In this document: in pieces, positions 40,232-49,994 of the stretch
Position numbering within the stretch: the stretch's first letter is position 1
How the letters are laid out: each line of letters begins with the position of its first letter
NCBI RefSeq assembly: GCF_014206945.1
Contig: NZ_JACHON010000011.1
Span: 1-64,000 of the forward strand
Origin: Gracilibacillus halotolerans
GTDB taxonomy: Bacteria > Bacillota > Bacilli > Bacillales > Amphibacillaceae
DNA length: 64,000 bases
Reading direction: 5' to 3'
Notes under the pieces: model-generated
The model's input: only the letters and a program-made list of their open reading frames with translations
Databases searched by the model: none
What the model was told of the DNA's origin: nothing
Made by a program: the position numbers and the translations under genes

Positions 40232-41611
40232 TTATTTACCAAGACAAAACTGAGAGAATAATTGATCGATAAGGCTTTCCTGAACCGTATCACCAATTAT
40301 TTCGCCTAAAAGCTCCCATGCTCGTGTTACATCCATTTGGACTAGATCAATCGGCATCTGAGCTTCCATAGCTTGTTCGGCATCCTTCAGTGCTTGCATC
40401 GTTTGCTTCAATAATTGAATGTGACGGACATTAGATATATACGTTAAATCTCCACCATCAATATCTCCTTCAAAGAAGGTTTCTGCTATCGTTGCTTCCA
40501 ATTGATCCATACCTATATCTTCTTTCATCGAAGCTGTTATAATCTTTTTACCATTTGCTAAACGTTCTACTTCTTCTAAATCAATGACTTGTTCTAAATC
40601 TGTCTTATTAACAATTACAATATATTCTAAACCGTCAACCGCTTCAAAAAGCTTGCGGTCTTCTTCGGTTAATTTTTCACCATAATTTAATACAAATAAG
40701 ATTAAATCGGACTCTTTTAATGCTTGTCGGGATCGTTCTACCCCTATTCGTTCCACGATATCTTCTGTTTCTCGGATCCCTGCTGTGTCGATTAAGCGTA
40801 ATGGAACGCCGCGTACGTTGACATACTCTTCAATAACGTCACGAGTCGTACCTGGAATATCCGTAACAATTGCTTTCGTTTCCTGTACGAATGCATTTAG
40901 TAAAGAAGATTTTCCAACGTTTGGACGTCCAATGATAGCCGTTTTGATACCTTCTCTTAATATTTTCCCCTGCTTTGCTGTTTCTAACAATTTTTCTACT
41001 TGGTCATATACTTTTTTTGTTCTTTCTAACAGCATTTGATGAGACATTTCTTCAACATCATCGTATTCAGGATAATCGATATTTACTTCAACATGGGCAA
41101 CTGTTTCAATCAACTCTTGTCTTAGTTTTTCTACAAGTTTCGACAATTTTCCATCTAATTGCTTTAGTGCTACGTTCATTGCTTTATCTGTCTTTGCTCG
41201 GATTAAATCCATTACCGCTTCCGCTTGAGATAAATCAATTCTTCCGTTTAAGAAAGCTCGCTTCGTAAATTCACCTGGTTCAGCTATTCTTGCCCCATAA
41301 CCTAATACCAGCTCTAATACTCGATTGACAGAAGCTAAACCTCCATGACAGTTAATCTCCACCACATTTTCTGTAGTAAAGGTTCTAGGTCCACGCATAA
41401 CCGTAACCATTACCTCTTCCACCATTTCCTTTGTTTCTGGATCAATGATTTTACCATAATGAATCGTATGGGATGATACCTCGTTTAAATTTTTTCCTTC
41501 AAATACTTTGCTAGCAATTGGTATTGCCTCTTCTCCACTCAATCGCACAATCGCAATTGCTCCCTCTCCTAGTGGTGTCGATATAGCAGCAATTGTATCT
41601 GTGTCTATCAT
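40232..41611 (-). CDS. mnmE: tRNA modification GTPase MnmE
   Basis: GTPase of 459 residues (TrmE). N-terminal folate-binding domain (about 1-118), helical domain, and inserted G domain with G1 [12 protein letters not shown]2 [10 protein letters not shown]3 DTAGI, G4 NKTD. C-terminal catalytic CLGK motif is present. ATG at 41611 with GGAGGTGAG upstream preferred to an in-frame GTG. Heads mnmE-mnmG-rsmG and is here not adjacent to jag. Confidence 0.97.
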   Translation of the reverse strand: MIDTDTIAAISTPLGEGAIAIVRLSGEEAIPIASKVFEGKNLNEVSSHTIHYGKIIDPETKEMVEEVMVTVMRGPRTFTTENVVEINCHGGLASVNRVLELVLGYGARIAEPGEFTKRAFLNGRIDLSQAEAVMDLIRAKTDKAMNVALKQLDGKLSKLVEKLRQELIETVAHVEVNIDYPEYDDVEEMSHQMLLERTKKVYDQVEKLLETAKQGKILREGIKTAIIGRPNVGKSSLLNAFVQETKAIVTDIPGTTRDVIEEYVNVRGVPLRLIDTAGIRETEDIVERIGVERSRQALKESDLILFVLNYGEKLTEEDRKLFEAVDGLEYIVIVNKTDLEQVIDLEEVERLANGKKIITASMKEDIGMDQLEATIAETFFEGDIDGGDLTYISNVRHIQLLKQTMQALKDAEQAMEAQMPIDLVQMDVTRAWELLGEIIGDTVQESLIDQLFSQFCLGK

Positions 41612-41645
41612 CCATCTCACCTCCTATATTTTTTGTTATCTATAT

Positions 41646-41800
41646 TTATCCACATTTTTTAAAATTTTAGTACCACTAACTTATTAGAATAACACAAACC
41701 TATTCCTCTTGGGAAGATATCCACATGCATTTTTTTCACGTAACTTATTCACATGTGGATAAGCTTATCTATTATATAACTTCTTGTTCACTGTGGACAA
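41646..41800. promoter_or_regulatory. DnaA-box cluster between mnmE and the RND pump gene
   Basis: Perfect boxes at 41646-41654 and 41754-41762 and one-mismatch boxes at 41717-41725, 41745-41753 and 41792-41800 within the 302-base divergent gap. The boxes at 41745-41762 are back to back (TTATTCACA then TGTGGATAA). It is about 8 kb from dnaA. DnaA could affect transcription of either gene or titrate initiator. Confidence 0.7.
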
Positions 41801-41913
41801 TAATATACGTCTGAAGTCTTAGGTAAAGTTTAGACTGTAGGTCCATGTATTCTCATATATCGATTGCTATACTTCCTTTAGTTACGCAAAGAAAGAAAAT
41901 AAGGGGGATAAAA

Positions 41914-44900
41914 TTGATTGAATTTATTGTAAAGAGAAAGATTTTAATAGGATTAGCTACTATCTTAATTATTTTGCTTGGTAGCTATGGATTATCTAAA
42001 TTAGATGAAGAATTACTGCCTGAAGTAAATTTCGATGGTACCAATGTTATGATTTACGCAGGTGATATGCCTGCAGCTGAAGTAGAAAGGAAGATTACTA
42101 CTCCTGTTGAACAAGCTATTCAAGGGATTGAATTGACAGAAGATATTTACTCCACGACTACAGCAGGTTTAAGTACTATTCAAGTTATGATTCAAAAAGG
42201 TCATGGAGAAGAAGTCTCCCAAGAAATTGCCTCAATTGTACATTCCATCACCTCTAACATCCCTGAAGTAAATGACGTTATAGCAGAGCAATTAAGCACA
42301 GGAGCTACCTATGAATTCTATATGGATGTCTCTGGTGGAACGATGGATGAAATGAACGCTTTTGCTACAGAGATATTAGAACCTCGTTTAGAGAGCCTCC
42401 CAGAGGTAAGAGATGTCATGCTAGTAGGTTTGCAAGAACATGAAGTAATTATAGAATTACATCGAGAATCTCTACAACAACACCAGCTTTCTCCTCAACA
42501 AATCATCTCGATTATCCAAGAAGCTAACACGGATAGCACATTAGGGCAATTTAGTGAGGAAGATGGTCAACCTGTTCTCCGCTGGCAAAGTGATTTGGAA
42601 AATGAAAGTGATATAGAGAACATTCAAATACCAACTGAAACTGGTTTTATCTCATTAGAAGAACTCGCGGATGTCTCTATAAAACCCGTTCAAAACTCTT
42701 CTTATGTATGGAAAAACGGGAGTCAAGATTTCGTACTTGCTCAAGTAGGACGTAACGGAGATTATACTCAAATAGATATGGCTGCTGCTGTACGTGAGGA
42801 ATTAAGGAATATAAAAGAAGAAGGACTGCTAGGAGATCTAATCACAAATGAAATTGTAGCGCAAGCTGACTATGTGGAGGATTCTATAAATGGTGTTACA
42901 GACAATGTACTTATTGGAGGACTTTTAGCCATACTAGTACTCTTTATTTTCCTAAGAAACCTCCGAGCAACACTTATTATTGCCATTTCGATACCAACTT
43001 CTATATTACTAACATTTTTAACCATTTGGTTGCTTGATTATAGTTTTAATATTTTAAGCCTTATTTCTCTAGGATTAGGAATCGGAATGATGGTTGATGC
43101 TTCTATTGTGATACTTGAATCTATCTATAAGAAAAAGGAAGAAGGACTAGAAGCACTTGAAGCTGTTGTTCAGGGGACAAAGGAAGTTGCCTCTGCTGTT
43201 ATTGCATCCATGTTAACTACGATTGTTGTGTTTGTTCCGATTGGTTTAATGGATGGTGAGAATGGCCAGTTCATGGTAATCATAAGTGTGATAATTGCTA
43301 TTACTCTTATAAGCTCTGTCATTGTATCCTTTACTCTAATTCCAGCTTTATCTGAAAAATTCCTAAAACAGCGTAAAAAGAAAAAGGAAAGCCGCATCAT
43401 TCAACATTACGGAAATTTCATTGGTACCATAGTAAAGAAAAAACGTTATAGTTTTGGTATTCTTGTTATATTCTTGCTGATGTTTATTGGTTCTCTCTTC
43501 CTTATTTCCCGAATTCCAACGAATATTATGCCAGATATGCTTAATCGTTATTCCGAATTATCGATTGATCTAGAAACAGGAGTATCTTCAGAAGAAAAGA
43601 AAGAAATGATCCAAGAAATCAGTCATACATTAGCAAATATAGAGGATATCGAGTCCAGCTATATGATGGATAATGGTTCTAATATATTCGCCATTATAAA
43701 TATGACAAAAGGTGAAGAAATTACCCGTGACCAAAAGTTAGTTAATGAAGAGGTATTAAGAAGGCTTAGAGAGTTACAAGACCACTATCCAATGAAAGAT
43801 GTTCAATCTCTTATGTCCGCTAATATGGGGTCTTCAGTCCAAGTTCAATTAGAAGGTGAAGAGTTTGATACGTTACAGGAAGTTGCAAGCAATTTTAGTG
43901 AACAACTAGCCGAACTAGATGGGGTTTCAGCAGTTTCTACATCGATAGACAGAACGTCAATCGAGAAAATAATAGAATTAAATAATGAGAAAATTAATGA
44001 TGCAGGATTAAATCAAGAACAAGTGAAGTATTTTACCCAAGAAGCTTTTCTGGATATGCCACTTGGTGAAATCGGCTGGGAAGAAACAACTATGCCTCTT
44101 TCCATTCGATGGCAAGATCCTACTAGTGATGAACAATCGTTTTTTGACTTAGAGATTCCTACTGTAAATGGACCCGAATCATTATCTACTTTTGTTGAAT
44201 GGAAGGACGTTCATATGCCGAACGAAATAACGCATTTTAACGGAGAAAGATACGTAACTATTTCAGCAGATGTAGAAAATATGGATTTAGGTACGATAAA
44301 CAGAGAAATTCAACAACTTATCAAAGATTTTTCTACCCCTGCTGGTTATTCTTTATCCGTTGCGGGTGATTTAGAAGTTCAGCAAGAATTAATCATGGAT
44401 TTACTCGTTATATTCTTTATTTCAATATTTTTGGTATACCTGGTAATGGCGGTTCAATTTAATCATTTAGCACATCCGCTTATCGTTATGTCGATTATTC
44501 CTATGACAGTTGTTGGTGTTATTTTAGGATTATTTATTACCCAACAAGAGCTAAATGTTATGAGCGGAATGGGTATCATTGTGCTTATTGGAATTGTACT
44601 TAATAATGCGATTCTCCTAATTGACCGTGCCAACCAGTTGCGACGACAAGGTATCTCTCCAAACGTAGCAATCGCTACTGCTGGTATGGATCGCATTCGA
44701 CCTATCTTTATGACGACATTAACGACGATTGGTGGTATGCTACCTCTTGCTTTAGCTAATGGAACAGATGGTAATTATCAAGCACCGATGGCAATAGCAA
44801 TCGTCTCAGGTCTTTTATTCTCGACGCTCATTACACTAGTGCTCATCCCTGCTGTCTATCGTGCATTTAATGCATTAGGGAATTTGTTGAGACGCGTTCT

Positions 44901-44946
44901 TAAAGATAAACGTACGAATAAAGCGGAAGAAAAAATTGCGGGATAA
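41914..44946 (+). CDS. RND-family efflux transporter (SwrC/AcrB-like)
   Basis: Inner-membrane pump of about 1010 residues with the RND plan: one N-terminal span, a large porter loop, spans 2-7, a second loop, spans 8-12. GLGIGMMVDASIVILESIY (span 4) carries the single proton-relay Asp, and IGIVLNNAILLID marks the second half. TTG start at 41914 with AAGGGGGA six bases upstream; the longer frame has no ribosome site. No membrane-fusion partner is adjacent, as usual for Gram-positive SwrC-type pumps that export surfactants or drugs. Confidence 0.9.
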   Translation: MIEFIVKRKILIGLATILIILLGSYGLSKLDEELLPEVNFDGTNVMIYAGDMPAAEVERKITTPVEQAIQGIELTEDIYSTTTAGLSTIQVMIQKGHGEEVSQEIASIVHSITSNIPEVNDVIAEQLSTGATYEFYMDVSGGTMDEMNAFATEILEPRLESLPEVRDVMLVGLQEHEVIIELHRESLQQHQLSPQQIISIIQEANTDSTLGQFSEEDGQPVLRWQSDLENESDIENIQIPTETGFISLEELADVSIKPVQNSSYVWKNGSQDFVLAQVGRNGDYTQIDMAAAVREELRNIKEEGLLGDLITNEIVAQADYVEDSINGVTDNVLIGGLLAILVLFIFLRNLRATLIIAISIPTSILLTFLTIWLLDYSFNILSLISLGLGIGMMVDASIVILESIYKKKEEGLEALEAVVQGTKEVASAVIASMLTTIVVFVPIGLMDGENGQFMVIISVIIAITLISSVIVSFTLIPALSEKFLKQRKKKKESRIIQHYGNFIGTIVKKKRYSFGILVIFLLMFIGSLFLISRIPTNIMPDMLNRYSELSIDLETGVSSEEKKEMIQEISHTLANIEDIESSYMMDNGSNIFAIINMTKGEEITRDQKLVNEEVLRRLRELQDHYPMKDVQSLMSANMGSSVQVQLEGEEFDTLQEVASNFSEQLAELDGVSAVSTSIDRTSIEKIIELNNEKINDAGLNQEQVKYFTQEAFLDMPLGEIGWEETTMPLSIRWQDPTSDEQSFFDLEIPTVNGPESLSTFVEWKDVHMPNEITHFNGERYVTISADVENMDLGTINREIQQLIKDFSTPAGYSLSVAGDLEVQQELIMDLLVIFFISIFLVYLVMAVQFNHLAHPLIVMSIIPMTVVGVILGLFITQQELNVMSGMGIIVLIGIVLNNAILLIDRANQLRRQGISPNVAIATAGMDRIRPIFMTTLTTIGGMLPLALANGTDGNYQAPMAIAIVSGLLFSTLITLVLIPAVYRAFNALGNLLRRVLKDKRTNKAEEKIAG

Positions 44947-44979
44947 TATAAAAATCAAAGAGCTATGATACTATAAATG

Positions 44980-45009
44980 GGTTCCGACTATTATGGAATA
45001 GTCGGAGCC
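44980..45009. terminator. Bidirectional terminator between RND and beta-propeller genes
   Basis: GGTTCCGACTATT (44980-44992) and AATAGTCGGAGCC (44997-45009) pair over 13 bases (one G-U) with a 4-base loop, between convergent stops. Confidence 0.8.
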
Positions 45010-45024
45010 TTATGTTTATCGTTT

Positions 45025-45882
45025 TTACCTCCAATCTAAGGAAGATGGAAAGATGGAGTCTAAAATTTTTTTCCTTTTCTTCGTATGCAGATTAATTATT
45101 TCAATATCTGACTGACTATAATGATATACATTAGCAATTAAATAATTACCATCAGGAGATGGTTTGAACAATCCAATTTGTTCATCTGTAACTATTTCGA
45201 ATTTTGCTTTTTGATCACTATTTAACTCTTCCACATAAACAACATGATTGCTCCCATGTCCCTTATAAGCTAAAAATTCCTTGTTAATAGACATTGTTGG
45301 AGAAGATGCATTTTTTCTAAATATGTTTTCACTCTTATTCTTTAAATTAAATTTTACAATATGGGATAAACCACTACTCTCCTCTTTTATTGTAAATAAA
45401 AGTTCACTCTCATTAAGCCAATCATATGATAAATAGTCTACAATACGGCTAGAGATTAAAAAAATCTCTTCCGTATAAAGATTTAAATAGTATAACTCCT
45501 CATTCATTATGAAAGTAATGAATGTATTATTTGGTGATATTTTTGGATGTTTTATCTCTGAATTGGAGTAGAGTACCTTACTTAGTTGATATGTACCATT
45601 TTGCATTGTTAATTCCACTATTTCTTGATTTCCATTTCTTTTTAAAACAGCTATTAATTTATTCGAGTTTTTAGGATTATATTGCGGGAAATCAAACTCG
45701 ACATACGATGTTTCTGTTTTGTTATTATCAGCATTAAATTTTATCAACTGATTTTGGTTACTACCTTTCATTACTAATATCTCCCCCTTCATTTCATTTG
45801 AAGATGGGAATATAAAATAGATAATAAAAGACAATGCTATAATGACTGAAAATAAAAAAGTCCAAATTACTACTCTATTCAC
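45025..45882 (-). CDS. Membrane-anchored TolB-like beta-propeller protein
   Basis: Protein of about 285 residues. One N-terminal membrane span (about 4-22) is followed by WD40/PD40-like strands, for example ISPNNTFITFIM and PSPDGNYLIANVY. The GTG at 45882 is seven bases after GGGGG and is preferred to an ATG two codons upstream. Not recognised as a named family; likely extracellular. Divergent from the DUF4083 gene. Confidence 0.6.
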   Translation of the reverse strand: MNRVVIWTFLFSVIIALSFIIYFIFPSSNEMKGEILVMKGSNQNQLIKFNADNNKTETSYVEFDFPQYNPKNSNKLIAVLKRNGNQEIVELTMQNGTYQLSKVLYSNSEIKHPKISPNNTFITFIMNEELYYLNLYTEEIFLISSRIVDYLSYDWLNESELLFTIKEESSGLSHIVKFNLKNKSENIFRKNASSPTMSINKEFLAYKGHGSNHVVYVEELNSDQKAKFEIVTDEQIGLFKPSPDGNYLIANVYHYSQSDIEIINLHTKKRKKILDSIFPSSLDWR

Positions 45883-45932
45883 AATCATTCCCCCTATATC
45901 GAGAAAGTCAAACTATATTTATTAGAGCTATT

Positions 45933-46024
45933 AAGTAATGAAAATTGCCGGATAGTAATTTTACAAAATCTTCTAGTAATTATAGATTTTTAGTAACTAC
46001 TATATTATACTAAATGTAGTAGTT
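45933..46024. promoter_or_regulatory. Divergent control region with AGTAA repeats and an inverted repeat
   Basis: AGTAA recurs at 45934, 45954, 45975 and 45992 (spacings 20, 21, 17). AACTACTA and TAGTAGTT form an 8-bp inverted repeat flanking a TTATACT-like -10 just upstream of the DUF4083 gene. Confidence 0.35.
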
Positions 46025-46043
46025 ATTTCTAGGAGTGATGTGG

Positions 46044-46226
46044 TTGATAACTGGAGATATTATTTTATTGGTTGTATATGTTCTTATCTTGTTATTCGTA
46101 ATTTCTTTTGCGTTGTTTATTCGGCGGTTATCTATAAATTCCGCCACCAGAAACCGACAGACCAGCCAAATAGATGCAAAGCTAGACAGGATCATAGAAC
46201 TACTTGAAAAAGATAACAACGCCTAA
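46044..46226 (+). CDS. DUF4083-type small membrane protein
   Basis: About 60 residues: one membrane span (about 5-27), a basic region, then KLDRIIELLEKD, typical of DUF4083 peptides. TTG at 46044 with AGGAG eight bases upstream fits better than an ATG at 46038 that is too close to it. Function unknown. Confidence 0.65.
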   Translation: MITGDIILLVVYVLILLFVISFALFIRRLSINSATRNRQTSQIDAKLDRIIELLEKDNNA

Positions 46227-46241
46227 GAACATGTTTAAAAA

Positions 46242-46273
46242 AGGCGAGAACTCCTAATTTGGAATTCTCGCCT
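46242..46273. terminator. Bidirectional terminator between DUF4083 and FMN reductase genes
   Basis: AGGCGAGAACTCC (46242-46254) and GGAATTCTCGCCT (46261-46273) pair with one mismatch and a 6-base loop. A/T runs flank both sides, suiting both convergent genes. Confidence 0.85.
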
Positions 46274-46286
46274 CTTTACTAATCTA

Positions 46287-46835
46287 TTATCTCAATGTTT
46301 TTAATGCGCCGCTCCAAGCATTTACTTGGTTAAGCATTTCATTCACATTTTCTAAATGTAATTCTGCTGGTTTGAAAGTTTGGAAGTTTTCAAAGTCTGT
46401 GAATAAAGATAAAGTTGGGTGTACACGAACGTCGGCTACCATTAACTCACCTAAAATTCCACGTAAGTGTTCAGCTGCACGTGCACCACCTGTTGAACCA
46501 TAACTTACAATCCCTGCTGCTTTGTTATTCCATGGCTCACGTACAAAATCTAGTGCATTTTTAAGAGCTGCGGAAATACTATGGTTATATTCTTGAACAA
46601 CAAACACAAATCCATCTAGGCTATCAACCTTTTCATTCCATTTTGCAATTCCTGGCTCTGTACCGTCTGTCGTCCCTAATAGTGGTAGTTCGTAATCTTT
46701 AATATCTACTATCTCATAGTTAGCATCATCACGTTGGTCAGCAATCCCTTTTACCCATTGTCCTACTTGTGGACTTAAACGACCGTCACGTGTACTTCCT
46801 AATATAATACCAATATTTAATTTCTCGTTTGACAT
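46287..46835 (-). CDS. NAD(P)H-dependent FMN reductase
   Basis: Flavodoxin-fold protein of 182 residues. The phosphate-binding GSTRDGRLSPQVGQWV, VVQEYNHSISAALKNALD and SYGSTGGARAAEHLR motifs match the NADPH-dependent FMN reductase/azoreductase family. Likely reduces quinones or flavins; physiological acceptor unknown. Monocistronic. Confidence 0.88.
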   Translation of the reverse strand: MSNEKLNIGIILGSTRDGRLSPQVGQWVKGIADQRDDANYEIVDIKDYELPLLGTTDGTEPGIAKWNEKVDSLDGFVFVVQEYNHSISAALKNALDFVREPWNNKAAGIVSYGSTGGARAAEHLRGILGELMVADVRVHPTLSLFTDFENFQTFKPAELHLENVNEMLNQVNAWSGALKTLR

Positions 46836-46961
46836 GTTGTATATCCCCCTATTATTCTATATATTTTTAACTTGCATAATTAGTATAACAAATGACTTAC
46901 TTTTTGTAAGTGATAATGCTCCATATATTTTGATTTTGAAACCTTCTGAAATACCATAAAT

Positions 46962-47002
46962 AAAGCAGTTAATACTGGATGAATTCCAATACTAACTGCT
47001 TT
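46962..47002 (-). terminator. Stem-loop after jag
   Basis: AAAGCAGTTAATACTGG (46962-46978) pairs with CCAATACTAACTGCTTT (46986-47002) with a short loop and two mismatches. The minus-strand T-run is weak (ATTTATGG). It lies 14 bases beyond the jag stop. Confidence 0.6.
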
Positions 47003-47015
47003 TTAAATTTCTATT

Positions 47016-47717
47016 TTATTTTGGTTTTATTACTAGATATCGATTTGGTTCTGATCCATTCGATTCCGTTTCAATTCGATTGTCTTGATGTAAAACTGTA
47101 TGGATAATTTTTCGTTCAAACGATGGCATTGGATCCAATTTGACATTTTTTCTTGTCTTTATTGCTCGGTCTGCAGCTCTTTTTGCTAATTGCTCCAATG
47201 TTTCCTTACGTCGTTCTCTATATCCCTCTGCATCTACGATTACTGTAAAATATTTATCAGCATATTGATGCATCGCTAATTGAGCTAAATATTGTATAGC
47301 ATTTAGGGTTTGTCCCCTCTTACCAATGAGCATAGCAATTTTTTCACCACTTAAATCATATACAACAACATTACTTTCTACTTTCGTTGAAACCTTAATC
47401 TCTTTGTCAAAGGAACTAGTGATACTTCGAATGTAGGCTTCTACTTTTTCTACAGGATCAATCTTATCAAACGCCTTCGATTCACCGATAGTTGGCTCGA
47501 TAACCTCTATTTCCTTATTAACTTGTTCAGATTCTTTTGGTGCTGTTTGTTGAGAAACCTTCACAATTGCAGGCTTTGCTCCAAAAAGGCCAAAAAGACC
47601 TCTTTTTCCTTCATCAATAATTTGAATTGTCGCTTGGTCCTCTGTGATGTTTAACTGCTTTAAAGCTGATTGGACCGCATCTTGGACGGATTCGCCAGTA
47701 GCAGTTACTGTTCTCAC
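47016..47717 (-). CDS. jag: Jag (KhpB) RNA-binding protein
   Basis: SpoIIIJ-associated protein of 233 residues. Jag-N domain (about 1-55), linker, KH domain with [13 protein letters not shown], and R3H domain near [10 protein letters not shown]. In Firmicutes it acts with KhpA on RNA metabolism and cell elongation. Start overlaps the spoIIIJ stop by four bases. Confidence 0.95.
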   Translation of the reverse strand: MRTVTATGESVQDAVQSALKQLNITEDQATIQIIDEGKRGLFGLFGAKPAIVKVSQQTAPKESEQVNKEIEVIEPTIGESKAFDKIDPVEKVEAYIRSITSSFDKEIKVSTKVESNVVVYDLSGEKIAMLIGKRGQTLNAIQYLAQLAMHQYADKYFTVIVDAEGYRERRKETLEQLAKRAADRAIKTRKNVKLDPMPSFERKIIHTVLHQDNRIETESNGSEPNRYLVIKPK

Positions 47718-48502
47718 TTTTGAGTTCCTCCCGCTTCGTTATTCATCATTGGATTTCTTACTAGTAACGTTTGAAGCACCATAAAGATGTTACCTACAAC
47801 CCAGTACAAGGCTAAAGCTGATGGTAAGAATAGTGCAAAGACACCAATCATAATTGGCATGATATAAAGCATCATTGTCATTTGTGGCATCATCGGATTA
47901 CTTGCTTGTTGCGTGCTCATTCCAGCCATCATAATTTTTTGCTGTAGGAACGTAAAACCAGCTGTTAAGATAGGTAGTAAATAAATTGGATCTGGTTCAC
48001 CTAATACAAACCATAAGAAATCATGATTTCTTAATTCTGCTGTTCTCATAATCGCATGGTAGAAAGCAAGTAAGATTGGCATTTGTACAATGATAGGTAA
48101 ACAACCAGCTATTGGATTTGCTCCAGTTTTTTGGAACAATGCCATCGTCTCTTGTTGTAGCTTCGTTTGTGTTTGCTGGTCTTTAGAACTGTATTTTTCA
48201 CGTAACTTCTGCAATTCAGGTTGTATTTGCTGCATTGCTTTTGAACTTCTGATTTGTTTAATATTTAACGGCAATAATACAAAACGAATTAATAGAGTTA
48301 CGATTACAATCGCTAATCCATATCCAAACTCTGCATTGAAGAATTCTGCTACTTTAACTAGTAGCCAAGAAAGTGGATATACAAAGAATGAGTTCCAAAT
48401 CCCTTCACTCTCCGATGTGATATCCTGATCAATCTGTGTACAGCCTGATAGTAAAACAATGACTCCTATTAAACCTATTATAAGCAGGAGTTTTTTCTTC
48501 AT
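47714..48502 (-). CDS. spoIIIJ: Membrane protein insertase SpoIIIJ/YidC
   Basis: YidC/Oxa1 insertase of 262 residues. Lipoprotein signal with LLSGC, five hydrophobic spans and the hydrophilic-groove region ([16 protein letters not shown]) of the family. Inserts membrane proteins and supports sporulation in B. subtilis. Lies 105 bases after rnpA and overlaps jag. Confidence 0.95.
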   Translation of the reverse strand: MKKKLLLIIGLIGVIVLLSGCTQIDQDITSESEGIWNSFFVYPLSWLLVKVAEFFNAEFGYGLAIVIVTLLIRFVLLPLNIKQIRSSKAMQQIQPELQKLREKYSSKDQQTQTKLQQETMALFQKTGANPIAGCLPIIVQMPILLAFYHAIMRTAELRNHDFLWFVLGEPDPIYLLPILTAGFTFLQQKIMMAGMSTQQASNPMMPQMTMMLYIMPIMIGVFALFLPSALALYWVVGNIFMVLQTLLVRNPMMNNEAGGTQK

Positions 48503-48607
48503 TATGATCCTCCTTTAAAGAACATACCGTCTATCTATATCTAACTCAGTATTTTAGCATTTATCTCTATGTATTTACCACCATTTTTACTATATATCAC
48601 AAATATT

Positions 48608-48946
48608 TCATTTATATAGCTCTGTTTTATAAAACAAGTGTTGCATGCTTTTTTTAATCTCGTGGTAATCCATATCTTTCACTGGGTTTCTAGCAATAAT
48701 AATAATATCATAATTATCTTTGATTCGATTCTCTAAGTCAATAAAAGCTTGTCTAATATATCGCTTCACTTGATTTCTTGTTACAGCGTTGCCAATTTTC
48801 TTGCTAACGGATAATCCAACTCGAAAATGCTGTTGATCTTTTTTCTCTAAATAATAGATAACTAATTGCCTATTGGCGAAAGAAGCGCCTTTTTGGAATA
48901 CAAGTTGAAATTCTTTATCTTTTTTGATTCGATAGGCTTTTTTCAT
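48608..48946 (-). CDS. rnpA: Ribonuclease P protein component
   Basis: RnpA of 112 residues. The RNR motif [13 protein letters not shown] and central cleft match the family. Partner of RNase P RNA in tRNA 5' processing. ATG at 48946 matches the usual MKKxYRIKKxxEF start; GGAG lies about 11 bases upstream, longer than ideal. Confidence 0.95.
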   Translation of the reverse strand: MKKAYRIKKDKEFQLVFQKGASFANRQLVIYYLEKKDQQHFRVGLSVSKKIGNAVTRNQVKRYIRQAFIDLENRIKDNYDIIIIARNPVKDMDYHEIKKSMQHLFYKTELYK

Positions 48947-49108
48947 AGAACATTGCGCTCCTTCAATTATATAACCGTGTTCATTCATTGTACTTACTTA
49001 ACTTCTATCTATTATATTAATGAAGACAAACGTTATACATGTCTGTTTTCAAATTAAATAACGTCCGTCTTCCTATTATTTTATTCATAACTTTTAGCTC
49101 TTCCATGG

Positions 49109-49137
49109 AAAAAGACCACTGATAAATTCAGTGGTCT
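49109..49137 (-). terminator. rpmH terminator overlapping its stop codon
   Basis: AGACCACTG (49113-49121) and CAGTGGTCT (49129-49137) form a perfect stem with a 7-base loop, followed by TTTTT on the minus strand. It shares bases with the rpmH TAG and would attenuate transcription into rnpA. Confidence 0.85.
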
Positions 49138-49270
49138 ATGCGGATAATACTTTTCTGCCTTTTTTACGGCGACGAGCTAGTACTCTTCGGCCATTTTTCG
49201 TGCTCATGCGTGCACGGAATCCGTGAACCTTTTTACGTTGACGATTTTTCGGTTGAAATGTACGTTTCAT
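49136..49270 (-). CDS. rpmH: 50S ribosomal protein L34
   Basis: Forty-four residues, [18 protein letters not shown] to the end KGRKVLSA. Read by eye because its length falls below common ORF cut-offs. GGGAGGTGCA lies upstream. First gene left of oriC, transcribed away from dnaA. Confidence 0.98.
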   Translation of the reverse strand: MKRTFQPKNRQRKKVHGFRARMSTKNGRRVLARRRKKGRKVLSA

Positions 49271-49994
49271 TATATATGCACCTCCCTGAGGATGTAAGAA
49301 AAAGTATTGCCTTCTTCAAGGGAGATAATCCCACACGAGACATTCTACTTTTTCATCAAATTTCTAAGACATTGTTGACAGTCTCAACTATTATACTGAA
49401 AGAGTATTAGCCATGTCAACTTACATTTTGCTATGTCTTTACTATTTTTGATCTTTAACTCGTCATTCTCCCTTCATTCCTACTAAATATTTCATTTAAA
49501 TAATTATTTACTCATAATATTTCTATATCATTCATATACATTCTCTTAAATCCCTATTATTAGTATCTAGCTATATCTTAGTTCTCTTATTCTGTTATAG
49601 TACACAACTGTTATACAACAAGAAGAAGTTCATCCTGTGGATAATATATTTTAATCATTCGACAATCTCCACACATACCTGACAATTTATTCACATATTC
49701 TACATATGTTTATATCTTTTCCTCACATCTTGTCGCTATTGTGGATAACTACCTAAAAATCATTGCAATTCCTGACAATGTTTGTTATTATAATTGTGTT
49801 TAACTTGTAAAGATCTTAATTCAAACTTAAGATTATCCACAGACTGTGGATATAATGTGGACAATTGCTAACATACTGTATATTTTTTTATACACATACA
49901 TGTGGAAAACTTAATTTCTTAGTTTTCCTCTTTTTTATCAATAAATTGTTATCCACAGGTAAGCCTTAGAGATTATCGAGAGAGGAGGCATGAA
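49271..49994. other. oriC: oriC left part: rpmH-dnaA intergenic region
   Basis: Contains perfect DnaA boxes at 49636-49644, 49740-49748, 49833-49841 and 49949-49957, and one-mismatch boxes at 49687, 49845, 49856, 49888 and 49901. TATAAT-like hexamers at 49789 and 49851 may belong to dnaA promoters overlapped by boxes, allowing autorepression. A Spo0A-like box lies at 49658-49666. Bases 49271-49630 show no clear elements. Position and content match the incA/incB part of Bacillus oriC. Confidence 0.9.

Noticed and set aside
48090-48428. 112-codon ORF opposite spoIIIJ
   Set aside because: Fully antisense to a conserved gene, Cys-rich by frame shadow, no ribosome binding site.
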